A stretch of DNA of 34,628 nucleotides from Candidatus Rokuibacteriota bacterium (GCA_003220475.1 QHSO01000087.1:1-34628), one strand, 5' to 3'. Counted from the stretch's first letter, positions 25,338-32,588 are shown. The notes: a model not told the origin generated them from the letters alone. A program made the numbers and translations.

Positions 25338-26225
25338 ATGAACGGGTTGATGGCTTTCTCGAACGAGCTCGCGGCGGCGGTCGAGCACGCCGGGCGCGCC
25401 ACCGTGGGCGTCAACGGCCGACGGCGATTCGGTTCGACCGGCGTTCACTGGCGTTCCGGACTGATCGTCACCGCGGATCATACGGTGGAGGTCGATGAGG
25501 ACGTCACCGTGACGACGCCGGATGGCCGAACGCTGGCGGCGACCGTCGCTGGAAGAGACCCGGGCATCGACGTTGCCATTCTGCGCGTCGACGCGGGAGA
25601 TCTTCCGGTCGCCGACATCGCGACCGAGCCGGCGCGCGTGGGACACATCGTGCTCGCCGTGGGCCGTGGCCCGCGCGCGAGCTGGGGCGTGGTGAGCGCC
25701 ATCGGCGACGGTCAGCGAGGGCGGACCGAGCGCGCCGATCTCTTGAATCTCGACCTCACGCTCTATCCCGGCTTCTCGGGCGGGCCACTCGTCGACGCCC
25801 GCGGCCGGGTCGTGGGCGTCACCACGTCGGGACCGGCGCGCCATTTTCAAGTCGCGATTCCGGCAGCGACGGTGAGCCGCGTGCTCGACGAGCTCGGCCG
25901 TCGTGGACGGATTCCCCGCGCGTACCTGGGTGTCGGCACGCAATCCGTGCGCCTGTCCGAGACACTGCGCCAGCGGCTGGGCACCGATCAGCGCGCCGCG
26001 GTCATCGTCGTCGATGTGCAACCGGATAGTCCGGCAAGCGCCGCGGGACTCGTGATCGGCGACGTCATCGTCGCGCTCGGCGGCGCACGCATCGCCGACC
26101 CGGGCGACCTCCGCGCCGCGCTGCGGCCGGAGCAGGTCGGCGAGACAGTGACGGTGTCCATCGTGCGCGGCGGAGAGCCGCGCGACGTGCGGTTGACCGT
26201 GGGCGAGCGCTCGCGCCGCGCATGA
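25338..26225 (+). CDS. Trypsin-like serine protease with PDZ domain (HtrA-like)
   Basis: A 295-residue protein from ATG 25338, with AAAGGAGG 8 nt upstream. The protease domain (about 10-190) has the triad H48 (TADH), D78 (GIDVAIL) and S147 (GFSGGPL). A PDZ domain follows (about 195-290) with the carboxylate-binding-loop region YLGVG and the block SPASAAGLVIGDVIVALGG. Unlike DegP-type proteases it has no signal peptide or membrane anchor, so it appears cytoplasmic, unless exported by another route. It overlaps the next protease gene by ATGA. The pair probably works together in protein quality control or regulation, possibly with the regulator downstream (inference). Confidence 0.9.
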   Translation: MNGLMAFSNELAAAVEHAGRATVGVNGRRRFGSTGVHWRSGLIVTADHTVEVDEDVTVTTPDGRTLAATVAGRDPGIDVAILRVDAGDLPVADIATEPARVGHIVLAVGRGPRASWGVVSAIGDGQRGRTERADLLNLDLTLYPGFSGGPLVDARGRVVGVTTSGPARHFQVAIPAATVSRVLDELGRRGRIPRAYLGVGTQSVRLSETLRQRLGTDQRAAVIVVDVQPDSPASAAGLVIGDVIVALGGARIADPGDLRAALRPEQVGETVTVSIVRGGEPRDVRLTVGERSRRA

Positions 26226-26788
26226 TGGAGACGACGCGGGATTTCGTGGCGCTGGCCGACGTCGTGCGGCGGATCACGGTCGAGGTGATCGGCAACGACA
26301 CAGCGCTCGGATCGGGCGTGTCGTGGCCGCGCGGCCACGTCATCACGAATGCCCACGTGGTGCGTCATGCGCGCGTGGCGGTACGCTCGGTCGATGGCCG
26401 ACAGCTCCAGGCCCGCCTGCTCGTGCGCGACGCCGAGGCCGATCTGGCCCTGCTCAGCCTCGACGCCGCCGATCTGCCCACCGCGACCGTCGCCGACGCC
26501 GCACGCGTGCGCATCGGATCGCTCGTCGTCGCCGTCGGTCATCCGCTCGGTATGCGGGGCGCGCTGAGCGCCGGCATCGTTCACGCGATCGCTCCCGTCG
26601 TGCGGGGCGGCGCGCCGTGGATCCATGCGGACGTCCGGCTCGCGCCCGGCAATTCCGGTGGCCCGCTCGCCGACGTCTCCGGCGCGATCGTCGGGGTCAA
26701 TGCCATGATCGTCGGCGGGCTGGCGCTCGCCGTGCCGATCGCGCGCGTGATCGACTTCGCCCGTTCGGCCGGGGTCGCCGTCCCGTGA
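26222..26788 (+). CDS. Trypsin-like serine protease without PDZ domain
   Basis: A 188-residue protein made only of the trypsin-fold protease domain. The triad is H45 (ITNAHVV), D74 (EADLALL) and S145 (APGNSGGPL). It lacks a signal peptide and any PDZ domain, unlike its neighbour. The start ATG 26222 overlaps the previous stop as ATGA; ATG 26225 is an alternative. The protease domains of the two genes are clearly related but diverged, so this is an old duplication with loss or gain of the PDZ domain. The last codons and stop are duplicated directly downstream (see repeat). Confidence 0.9.
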   Translation: MMETTRDFVALADVVRRITVEVIGNDTALGSGVSWPRGHVITNAHVVRHARVAVRSVDGRQLQARLLVRDAEADLALLSLDAADLPTATVADAARVRIGSLVVAVGHPLGMRGALSAGIVHAIAPVVRGGAPWIHADVRLAPGNSGGPLADVSGAIVGVNAMIVGGLALAVPIARVIDFARSAGVAVP

Positions 26789-26821
26789 GCGCCGCGGGGC
26801 TCGCCGTCGCGTGAGCGCCGG
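26771..26821 (+). repeat. Tandem duplication of a gene junction (about 25 bp, two copies)
   Basis: The end of the second protease gene and the next start are repeated head to tail. Copy 1 is at 26771-26795 and copy 2 at 26796-26821, sharing TCGCCGTC and GTGAGCGCCG. The result is a nine-codon frame, GTG 26785 to TGA, that ends on the GTG of the regulator gene. It is either a scar of slippage or a minimal coupling peptide. Confidence 0.65.
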
Positions 26822-27360
26822 GGACGACGCGCGACGCGGTCCCGAGCGCACGACGATCGTCGTCGTGGCGGACCAGGCGCTCGTCGCCGCGCGGGTGGAA
26901 ACGATGTTGCGCGAGATCGCGAGCGCGCGCGTGGTGATCGCCACCGCGCGTGAGCTGACGGCGCTGGCCGAGGAGCCCGGATCCGCGATCGTCATCCTGG
27001 CGATGGCGGCACCATCGATCGCGCGAACGCTGGCGATGCTTCGCGGCACCGGGCGCACGGTGCCGGCTGACGGCGGCGATCGCGGCGACGCGAGCGGGGC
27101 TGCTGGCGCTACACCCGGATGCCGTCGGCGCCGTGTCGGCGCCGGCCACGGCCGTCGCGCCCATGGCGCTCACGCCGCGCGAGCACGACGTGCTGGAAAT
27201 GATGGCCGAAGGCATGAGCAATCGCGCGATCGCCCTGCGCCTGAAGATCTCGCGTCATACCGTGAAGTTTCACGTCGCGTCGGTGCTCGCGAAGCTCGGC
27301 GCGCGGAGCCGGACGGAGGCCGTCACGGCCGGCGTGCGCCAGGGACTGATCTCGCTCTAG
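26811..27360 (+). pseudogene. LuxR-type response regulator broken by frameshift/deletion
   Basis: GTG 26811 opens a frame whose first 80-odd residues look like a receiver-type domain (TTIVVVADQALVAARVETMLREIA, then [22 protein letters not shown]). Near 27055-27067 the coding frame changes. The new frame reads [21 protein letters not shown], as at the end of a receiver. A complete LuxR-family HTH follows ([35 protein letters not shown]..., residues of a 75-aa frame from GTG 27133). About 30 residues of the receiver (beta-4 to beta-5 region) are missing. The HTH could still be made from the internal GTG as a stand-alone DNA binder. An assembly error is the alternative. Its stop is 2 bp from the convergent S1 gene. 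Confidence 0.75.
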
Positions 27361-27362
27361 GT

Positions 27363-28772
27363 TCAGCGCCCCTTCAGGAAATCTCCGAGCGTCATGCCGA
27401 AGCCGCCCCTGCGCGCGGCGTCTTTGATATATGCCTGGGTTTCCGCCTGTTCCTCGTGCGCCAGCGCTTTCTCGCGCGACAGACGGATGCGCCGGCCGCC
27501 TTCCTCGATCGCGAGCACGAGCACCTTCATTTCGCTGCCGGCGGGGAAAATCTTACGATGATCGGCGCCGCGCGTGGTGCCGAGCTCGGCGTTGGGAACG
27601 AGGCCGGTCTGGCCGGGGCCGAGCCGGACGAAGACGCCAAACGGCTCCACGCGATCCACGGTGCCCATCAGCACGGCGCCGACGGCGACGGTGGATTCGA
27701 GCTCCTGGCCGACGGCCGTGCCCTCCGGTGCGAGCGCAAGCCCGATGCGGCGCTTGGCCGGGTCCACGCTGACGATCATCACGGTGACCTCGGCGCCGGC
27801 GGCGGCGGCCTCGCGCAGCGCGCCCGCGCGGTGGCGCGGAATCTCGCTGCTATGCAACAGGCCGTCCACGCCCGGCAGCAATTCGACGAACAGGCCGAAT
27901 TCCGTGGTGCGCATCGCACGGCCGTGCACGACCTGACGCTCACGCAGCCGCCCCGGCACCGCGGCCCACGGATCGCCCTCGAGCGCTTTCAGGCTGAGCG
28001 TGACCTTGCCCCTGGCCTCGTCGACGCGAAGCACTTTCACGGTCACCTGCTCGCCGACGCTGAGCCGATCGCCCGCGCGCTCCACGCGCGCGTGCGAGAG
28101 CTCCGACATCGGCACGAGCCCCTGCACGCCACCGAGATCCACGAATGCGCCGAAATCCGCGAGCGACACGACCCTGCCCGGCAGCACCGCATAGGGCACG
28201 AGCTTCTTGCGCGTCTCCTCGGCGGCCTTGGCCGCCTCCTCTTCGAGCAGCGCGCGGCGAGACAGCACGATGTTGCGGCCGCCCTCGGCGAACCGCGTGA
28301 CCCGGAAGGAGAGCACGCGGCCCACGTAGTCCTGCTCGGACTCCACGCGTCGCAGCTCCATCTGCGAGAAGGGACAGAACGCGCGCAACCCACCGACGGT
28401 GACCTCGTAACCGCCCTTGATCACGCCGGCCACGCGGCCCTCGATGGGCACTCCCGTCTGCGCCGCCACCGCCAGCGCCTCGCGCGCGTGCCCGCCCTGC
28501 CGGAGGCGATGCGACAGACGGATCTCGTCGCCCGTCGCGACCACCGTCGCTTCGATCTCGTCGCCGACCTTGATCTTGAGGTGGCCCTGGTCGTCCGTCA
28601 GCTCCGCACGGTCGATCCACGCCTCGCCCTTGCCGCCGACGTCGACGAACACGTGCTCGTCGCTGATCTGGATGACGCGGCCCTTCACGACCTGACCACG
28701 CTCGACGGTGTGCCGGGCCTCGTGTTTCGCGAAGAGCGCGGCGAAATCTTCCTCGGGCTCGGAGTTGCTCAT
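27363..28772 (-). CDS. S1-domain RNA-binding protein (ribosomal protein S1-like)
   Basis: A 469-residue protein with five S1 (OB-fold) domains at about 24-88, 106-174, 195-265, 282-350 and 370-442. Each has the G-x-V...FGxFV or related core, for example VVSLADFGAFVDLGGVQGLVPMSEL. The first two are the divergent N-terminal type that binds the 30S subunit in S1; the third is the typical high-affinity RNA-binding form. E. coli S1 has six domains and about 557 residues, so this is a shorter S1 or a paralog. The charged C-terminal tail ends FGMTLGDFLKGR. ATG 28772 has a weak ribosome-binding site. A TATAAT box lies 60 nt upstream. Confidence 0.9.
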   Translation of the reverse strand: MSNSEPEEDFAALFAKHEARHTVERGQVVKGRVIQISDEHVFVDVGGKGEAWIDRAELTDDQGHLKIKVGDEIEATVVATGDEIRLSHRLRQGGHAREALAVAAQTGVPIEGRVAGVIKGGYEVTVGGLRAFCPFSQMELRRVESEQDYVGRVLSFRVTRFAEGGRNIVLSRRALLEEEAAKAAEETRKKLVPYAVLPGRVVSLADFGAFVDLGGVQGLVPMSELSHARVERAGDRLSVGEQVTVKVLRVDEARGKVTLSLKALEGDPWAAVPGRLRERQVVHGRAMRTTEFGLFVELLPGVDGLLHSSEIPRHRAGALREAAAAGAEVTVMIVSVDPAKRRIGLALAPEGTAVGQELESTVAVGAVLMGTVDRVEPFGVFVRLGPGQTGLVPNAELGTTRGADHRKIFPAGSEMKVLVLAIEEGGRRIRLSREKALAHEEQAETQAYIKDAARRGGFGMTLGDFLKGR

Positions 28773-28831
28773 GGCGTCACGGCCTCACGGATTGCCGGGC
28801 GGATCGCCGCCAGACAGAATGCGATGCGGCG

Positions 28832-28857
28832 ATTATAACGGCAGTGCTCCGCGACAA
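28832..28857 (-). promoter_or_regulatory. Candidate sigma-70-type promoter of the S1-domain gene
   Basis: A perfect TATAAT lies on the minus strand at 28837-28832, 60 nt upstream of the S1 gene ATG. The best -35-like hexamer is TTGTCG at 28857-28852, but the 14-nt spacing is short. It falls just inside the end of the hairpin repeat (copy starting at 28866), so the repeat may border or insulate the promoter. Confidence 0.5.
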
Positions 28858-28865
28858 CGGGAAAG

Positions 28866-29027
28866 CGAGGAGCGCCACGATTCACTCGGGGCGACGAGCG
28901 TAGGGTGGCGGGGGCCATTTCGGGGCCCCCCACGTTCAGCGCGACAACCGAAACCGAGGAGCGCCACGATTCACTCGGGGCGCGACGAGCGTTGGGGGGT
29001 GTGGGGGGCCATTTCGGGGCCCCCCAC
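28866..29027 (-). repeat. GC-rich hairpin repeat, locus B: two tandem units
   Basis: Two units of about 93 bp. Each has a core hairpin (28910-28930, 7-bp stem; 29001-29027, 10-bp stem GTGGGGGGCC/GGCCCCCCAC) with the same loop ATTTCGG. Each also has a conserved block CGAGGAGCGCCACGATTCAC followed by CGGGGC and GACGAGCG. The same blocks occur at 17994-18103. The last hairpin starts within 10 bp of the stop of the 104-aa minus-strand gene, so it probably ends that transcript. The region is non-coding. Confidence 0.85.
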
Positions 29028-29032
29028 GTCAA

Positions 29033-29347
29033 TTAGTCAACCGGACGGCCGTCCACGGGAGCGGTCGACGCCGGAATCCCGAGCGAGAGGCGTCGGCACT
29101 CGTCTTCCCAGATGCGGTGGCAGCGCCCGTGAAACCGAAGGATCCGGCCATCGGGGAATCGATAGGCGACCTGCGCGCCGTGCGTGTCGCAGGCGGCGCA
29201 CGTCACGATGCCGATCGACGTGTCGAACTTGATGTGTCCCGTTGGAGAGGTCGGCTTCCCGGGCGCCGTCAGCGGCGGGATGACGCGCGGCAACGCGCCG
29301 GCGGCCATGCGCTGACGGATCCTCTCGATTACGCTGTCTCGGTCCAT
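29033..29347 (-). CDS. Small Cys/His (zinc-ribbon-like) hypothetical protein
   Basis: A 104-residue protein with a strong GGGAGGTAAGG site before its ATG. The N-terminal helix (DSVIERIRQRMAAG) is followed by a Pro-rich linker. A compact region carries C50-A-A-C53, H56, then FPDGRILRFH73GRC76H77RIW. The Cys and His spacing suggests a zinc site of the C2-(C/H)2 type. No family is recognised. It lies 24 bp downstream of the bactofilin gene and is probably co-transcribed with it. Its stop is directly followed by the hairpin repeat. It might bind DNA, RNA or the bactofilin polymer, but nothing in the sequence decides this. Confidence 0.75.
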   Translation of the reverse strand: MDRDSVIERIRQRMAAGALPRVIPPLTAPGKPTSPTGHIKFDTSIGIVTCAACDTHGAQVAYRFPDGRILRFHGRCHRIWEDECRRLSLGIPASTAPVDGRPVD

Positions 29348-29371
29348 TGTGGCCTTACCTCCCGTTATGGC

Positions 29372-29794
29372 TCAGGACGAAGCGGCCACGGTCGTCATCG
29401 TCGTGGATCGCACGACGCCGGCGCCGTCGCGGCGTGACTCGCCGCGTGCCTGCTTCGTCTGTCCCTCGAACACCGCGCTCTCTTCGATGACGAGGGCCGG
29501 TGTCTCCAGATCCCCGCGGACGCGGGCCTGCTCGCGCAACTCGATGCGCTCGGTGGCGATGATGCTGCCGACGACTTCGCCCTCGATGATCACGATCGGT
29601 GCACGAAGCCGCGCTTCGACGCGCCCGCCGCGGCCGATGCTGAGCGTGCCCGTCGCCTGGATCTCGCCCTTCACGTGGCCGCTGATGACGACGTTGCCGT
29701 TGAAGGCACACGTGCCCTCGAGCCGCGAGCCCTCGGTGATGAGCGCGGCACCGGTCGGTTCCGACACAGTTTGGTTGCGACGATTCCAGCGCAT
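29372..29794 (-). CDS. Bactofilin (polymer-forming cytoskeletal protein)
   Basis: A 140-residue protein with the bactofilin/DUF583 beta-helix at about 23-113. It shows repeated short strands with Gly turns: EGTCAFNGNVVISGHVKGEI, GTLSIGRGGRVEARLRAP, VVGSIIATERIELREQARVRGDL and ALVIEESAVFEG. Bactofilins polymerise without nucleotide into membrane-associated filaments that position cell-wall or envelope enzymes. The flanking tails (MRWNRRNQ, and a C-terminus rich in Arg, Thr and Val) are disordered-looking. ATG 29794 is chosen because the frame upstream is Arg-rich and non-homologous; its ribosome-binding site is weak. It diverges from the coiled-coil/membrane/VWA operon, whose product it may organise. 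Confidence 0.88.
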   Translation of the reverse strand: MRWNRRNQTVSEPTGAALITEGSRLEGTCAFNGNVVISGHVKGEIQATGTLSIGRGGRVEARLRAPIVIIEGEVVGSIIATERIELREQARVRGDLETPALVIEESAVFEGQTKQARGESRRDGAGVVRSTTMTTVAASS

Positions 29795-29896
29795 GCGTCC
29801 AGCGGAGGCAAGGGCCGCGCCAGATCGGAGAACGCTCTGAACGCCTGATTTTTCGATCTCCCGCCGTCGCCCACGACGTCGCGCGACGTGCGTGTT

Positions 29897-29958
29897 TGTC
29901 ATGTGTGGTGACATCGGCCATGACAGGCCGACATCCGAGATGGCCGCGCTGCGTGTCA
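29897..29958. promoter_or_regulatory. Phased TGTCA/TGACA cluster, candidate operator
   Basis: Four pentamers occur in 62 bp: TGTCA 29897, TGACA 29909, TGACA 29921 and TGTCA 29954. The first three start exactly 12 bp apart, and the first two form a perfect TGTCA-N7-TGACA inverted repeat. The location between two divergent operons suits a shared regulator-binding site. No regulator gene is adjacent. Confidence 0.35.
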
Positions 29959-30007
29959 CATCGCCGTGGGGTGCCGGCGAACGCGTGTAGAGTCGCGCAC
30001 TTCCGTT

Positions 30008-30023
30008 TGGCATAGCCCTTGAA
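30008..30023 (+). promoter_or_regulatory. Weak sigma-54-like -24/-12 site
   Basis: TGGCA and TTGAA are separated by 6 nt, the exact spacing of the sigma-54 TGGCA-N6-TTGCA pattern. The key C of the -12 GC is A here, which usually weakens such promoters strongly. It lies 205 nt upstream of the coiled-coil gene, and the TGTCA cluster is 50-110 bp upstream where an enhancer-binding protein would sit. Confidence 0.22.
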
Positions 30024-30227
30024 CCCGACACGCCCCCGGTCGCGCCTACTCGGCGCGGGCCGTGCGCTGTTGGACAACGACGCGGGACACGAACGGAGGC
30101 GTGCAGTGTGTGAACGTCGCAGGGTGTCAGTGCTGGCCCAACGCGAGCGCCCCGTACGCCGAACGCTGTCGTCGCAGGCCCACGCAATCGCTGCCGTGCA
30201 CTCCAACCCGACGAAAGGAGTCCAGCA

Positions 30228-30539
30228 GTGCTGAACGACACAGAAGTCAAACGAATTATCGACGCGATCACGGAGTATCGCGAGCTCGTCCAGCAGTCCA
30301 CCGAGATGCGCGACCAGCTGGAATCGCTCCAGAAGCGTTGGTCCGCGCTGAAGGCCGAGCGTGACGGGCTTCGCACCAGCGTCGACGCCCTGCACCAGAC
30401 GCTGGCGCAGATGAAGGTGGACTACCAGGCGGTCATGAAGCGGATGACGGACCTCTCCTCCACCGAGGACACCGTCCTGGACAACGTCAAGTTCCTGATC
30501 GACGAGCTCAGCTCGGTCCTCAAGAAACACGAGGGTTAA
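30228..30539 (+). CDS. Coiled-coil hypothetical protein
   Basis: A 103-residue protein starting at GTG 30228 with AAAGGAG 8 nt before. Residues about 8-80 form a continuous heptad-rich helix (EVKRIIDAITEYRELVQQ, DQLESLQKRWSALKAERDGL, ALHQTLAQMKVDYQAVMKRM), with a short acidic C-terminal helix. It has no signal peptide or membrane segment, so it is cytoplasmic and likely oligomeric. Its stop overlaps the next start (TAATG), making it the first gene of a translationally coupled three-gene operon. No family is recognised. It may bridge the membrane protein of the next gene to a cytoplasmic structure such as the bactofilin filament (inference). Confidence 0.82.
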   Translation: MLNDTEVKRIIDAITEYRELVQQSTEMRDQLESLQKRWSALKAERDGLRTSVDALHQTLAQMKVDYQAVMKRMTDLSSTEDTVLDNVKFLIDELSSVLKKHEG

Positions 30540-31579
30540 TGGTCATGCGCCTCATGCGTTCGCCACAGCAGCCTCCGCCGCCGGAATTTGCGGACGAGAG
30601 CCGCATCGCCGCCGAAGGTCAGAAAGACGGCGAGCGCAACATCCCGGAGATGGGCTCGTACACGCCGGCTCCGTTCGAGCAGGCGCTGATCGCGAACGGT
30701 GAGCAAGCCGTCCAGCAGATCTACAAGGCCACCTCGGCGAAGATCGCCAAGCTCCGGCCGGTCGTCGAATCGTTGCAACGACACCTGAACGACCTCGAGC
30801 GGCGCATGCGTCCGGTGGCCGATGCCTACAAGGCGCGCTCGGCCGAGGTGGGGCGCGACGCCATGATCGTGTTTCCGCCGGTCTTCCACTGGATCCTGAT
30901 CGCCTTCCTCGCGGTGGGCGAGTTCCCGCTCAACACCGTGGTCTTCCGACTGTTCGGCGAAGCAGAGTACATGACGTACATCATGGCCTCGACGCTGGCC
31001 CTCATCATTCCGTTGATCGGCGTCTTCATCGGCGTTCATCTGCGGCACGCCATCCCGCGGCGCGTCGGCAACGTGTTGATCGGCGTTCTCACGCCGCTCG
31101 TCGTGGCCGCCACGCTCTACGCGGTCAGCTTGCTGCGCAACACGTACATCACTTCGCAGATGTCATCCACCGGCACCCAGATCTTGCCCGAGGGCAACCA
31201 GATGGCGTACGCGCTGTTCGCGCTCAACGCCCTCGTCTTCTTCGGCGCCACCGTGGCGTCGTACTTTGCCCACGATCCCGACGAGCGTCTCGACGGCTTC
31301 CATCACTCGATGAAGGCGCTCGACCGGAAGATGCACCCGATCCGCAAGAAGCTCTACGCCTTCGGCACCGAGCTCAACGGCGAGATCGAGCAGGCCAAGA
31401 GCCACATCGAAGAGATGCGCTCGCTGACGAAGCAGCGCATCCAGCTGTACCGGCAGAGCAACATCCGCCACCGCCGCCTGCTGCCTCCGCCGTCGTTCCG
31501 GCGGGACACGGAATTCCCGACGCTGCAGTGGTGGCCGACGGTCTCCATGAACAACAACCATCACCCGGAGGGCACATGA
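30539..31579 (+). CDS. Four-TM membrane protein with flanking coiled coils, unknown function
   Basis: A 346-residue protein. The N-terminal cytoplasmic part (1-110) is Pro-rich then helical, with a likely coiled coil at 55-105. Four membrane segments lie at about 115-137, 146-168, 177-199 and 222-243. A second helical coiled-coil region at about 255-310 and a Pro/His-rich tail end ...MNNNHHPEGT. A loop of about 20 residues (200-221) lies between TM3 and TM4. No enzyme or transporter motif is seen. The layout recalls a membrane hub with cytoplasmic helical arms. It overlaps the gene before (TAATG) and after (ATGA), so the three products are probably made in fixed ratio and form one complex. 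Confidence 0.82.
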   Translation: MVMRLMRSPQQPPPPEFADESRIAAEGQKDGERNIPEMGSYTPAPFEQALIANGEQAVQQIYKATSAKIAKLRPVVESLQRHLNDLERRMRPVADAYKARSAEVGRDAMIVFPPVFHWILIAFLAVGEFPLNTVVFRLFGEAEYMTYIMASTLALIIPLIGVFIGVHLRHAIPRRVGNVLIGVLTPLVVAATLYAVSLLRNTYITSQMSSTGTQILPEGNQMAYALFALNALVFFGATVASYFAHDPDERLDGFHHSMKALDRKMHPIRKKLYAFGTELNGEIEQAKSHIEEMRSLTKQRIQLYRQSNIRHRRLLPPPSFRRDTEFPTLQWWPTVSMNNNHHPEGT

Positions 31580-32436
31580 TGCGGCGTCAACAGGCGGCGC
31601 GACTCCGGCTCGCGTGGTTGCTGTGGCTCATGGCGCTGCCCGCGCTGGTACTGGCCTCAGCAAGCTGCACGCGGTCCTCGCAGGCTGCCGCCGGCGGCCA
31701 CGAGCCGACCGCCGTCGTCATCTTCGTCGACTTCTCCGAAAGCGTCGGCGGGATGGACCGCACCGGCTTCAAGCGTGAGATCGACAAGCTCATCTTGCCG
31801 TGGCTCGAGCCGGGCGACAGCTTCCTGATCGCGCCCATCAACGACAAGACGCTCACCGGCTTCCGGCCGCTCGTGGAGGCGGAGCTGCCGGCACGGCCGC
31901 AGTTCAACGGGTTCATGAACAACGTCATGAAGTTCAACCGCGAGGCGAAGGCGACCGAGGCGAAGCTGGTCCAGGTCAAAGAGACGATCCGCACGCAGGC
32001 GGGCGAGGCCCTGTCCAAGACGTCGCAGGCGCGCTACACGGACATCTTCAGCTCGTTGCTCCTCGCCGAGAAGTTGTTCAGCGCCGAGCAGCGGCGCAAG
32101 GTCCTCATCCTGATGACCGACATGATCGAGGACTATCCGCCATATGCCTTCGATCGCATGGCGTGGGCACCCCAGACCACGGGCAAGATTCTCCGGGATC
32201 TGGAGGGGCGGAAGGCGATCGCGGACCTGCGCGGTGTCTGCGTCTACGTGTCGGGCGTCAACGCCCCCACGGCGGAGATGGCCACCAGCATCGCGCGCTT
32301 CTGGGAGGCGTACTTCTGGAAGGCCGGCGCCGACCTGCACCCGAGCCGCTATGCGCACGTCCTGCTGCACTGGCCGCCGCCGAGCACCTGCCGGGTGTGG
32401 GGCGACGGCGGATACGCCACGCCCGGCCGCATCTAG
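31576..32436 (+). CDS. VWA-domain protein with N-terminal signal/lipoprotein-like anchor
   Basis: A 286-residue protein from ATG 31576, overlapping the previous stop (ATGA). The N-terminus is a hydrophobic export signal ending LVLASAS-C31, which could be a lipobox though residue -3 is not Leu. A von Willebrand A domain follows with a complete MIDAS metal site: D52-F-S54-E-S56, T155 and D182 (ILMTDMIEDYP). VWA domains bind a metal and a protein partner. Here the domain would sit in the periplasm on the inner or outer membrane, facing the loops of the four-TM protein. A Trp/Pro-rich C-terminus (HWPPPSTCRVWGDGG) contains a further Cys. No known family beyond VWA. Confidence 0.85.
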   Translation: MMRRQQAARLRLAWLLWLMALPALVLASASCTRSSQAAAGGHEPTAVVIFVDFSESVGGMDRTGFKREIDKLILPWLEPGDSFLIAPINDKTLTGFRPLVEAELPARPQFNGFMNNVMKFNREAKATEAKLVQVKETIRTQAGEALSKTSQARYTDIFSSLLLAEKLFSAEQRRKVLILMTDMIEDYPPYAFDRMAWAPQTTGKILRDLEGRKAIADLRGVCVYVSGVNAPTAEMATSIARFWEAYFWKAGADLHPSRYAHVLLHWPPPSTCRVWGDGGYATPGRI

Positions 32437-32457
32437 CCCGGCCGGGACCGCGCGCGC

Positions 32458-32553
32458 CTAGTTCGTGATCGCGTAGTAGCGCCAGCCGCCGTACAACCGC
32501 CGACGCCACAGCAGCACCAGCATGATCGGGGTGATCGGACTCAACGCCTGCAT
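32458..32553 (-). CDS. Possible 31-aa membrane microprotein
   Basis: A short frame with ATG 32553 and TAG 32458: MQALSPITPIMLVLLWRRRL then YGGWRYYAITN. A canonical GGAGG lies 6 nt before the ATG. A short hydrophobic stretch (about 3-15) is followed by an Arg-rich and aromatic-rich tail, as in small single-pass membrane proteins. It lies 21 bp past the convergent VWA gene and 35 bp downstream of the DRRxGERR gene, so it may be that gene's last cistron. The good ribosome-binding site is the main support. Confidence 0.4.
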   Translation of the reverse strand: MQALSPITPIMLVLLWRRRLYGGWRYYAITN

Positions 32554-32588
32554 GCACGCCTCCGTGGAAAGTGAGGGCGGAGGATACA

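Larger units (their letters stand above)
29795..30227. other. 433-bp divergent intergenic region
   Basis: This is the non-coding region between the bactofilin gene (-) and the coiled-coil operon (+), and one of the largest gene-free stretches in the window. It holds the TGTCA/TGACA cluster and the sigma-54-like site listed separately. I see no tRNA, terminator or convincing gene. A 71-codon plus-strand frame from 30019 runs into the next start, has Arg-rich shadow-like composition and no ribosome-binding site. Confidence 0.6.

Noticed and set aside
26811-28838. A 675-codon plus-strand frame running through the regulator and the whole S1 gene
   Set aside because: Past 27070 it is the Arg/His-rich antisense shadow of the S1-domain gene, whose five domains are clear on the minus strand.
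28866-29027. CRISPR-like array
   Set aside because: Only two units, the spacers are themselves repeated, and no cas genes are present; the hairpin repeat explains it.
30019-30234. A 71-codon plus-strand frame in the bactofilin upstream region
   Set aside because: Arg-rich shadow-like composition, no ribosome-binding site, and it overlaps the start of the coiled-coil gene.
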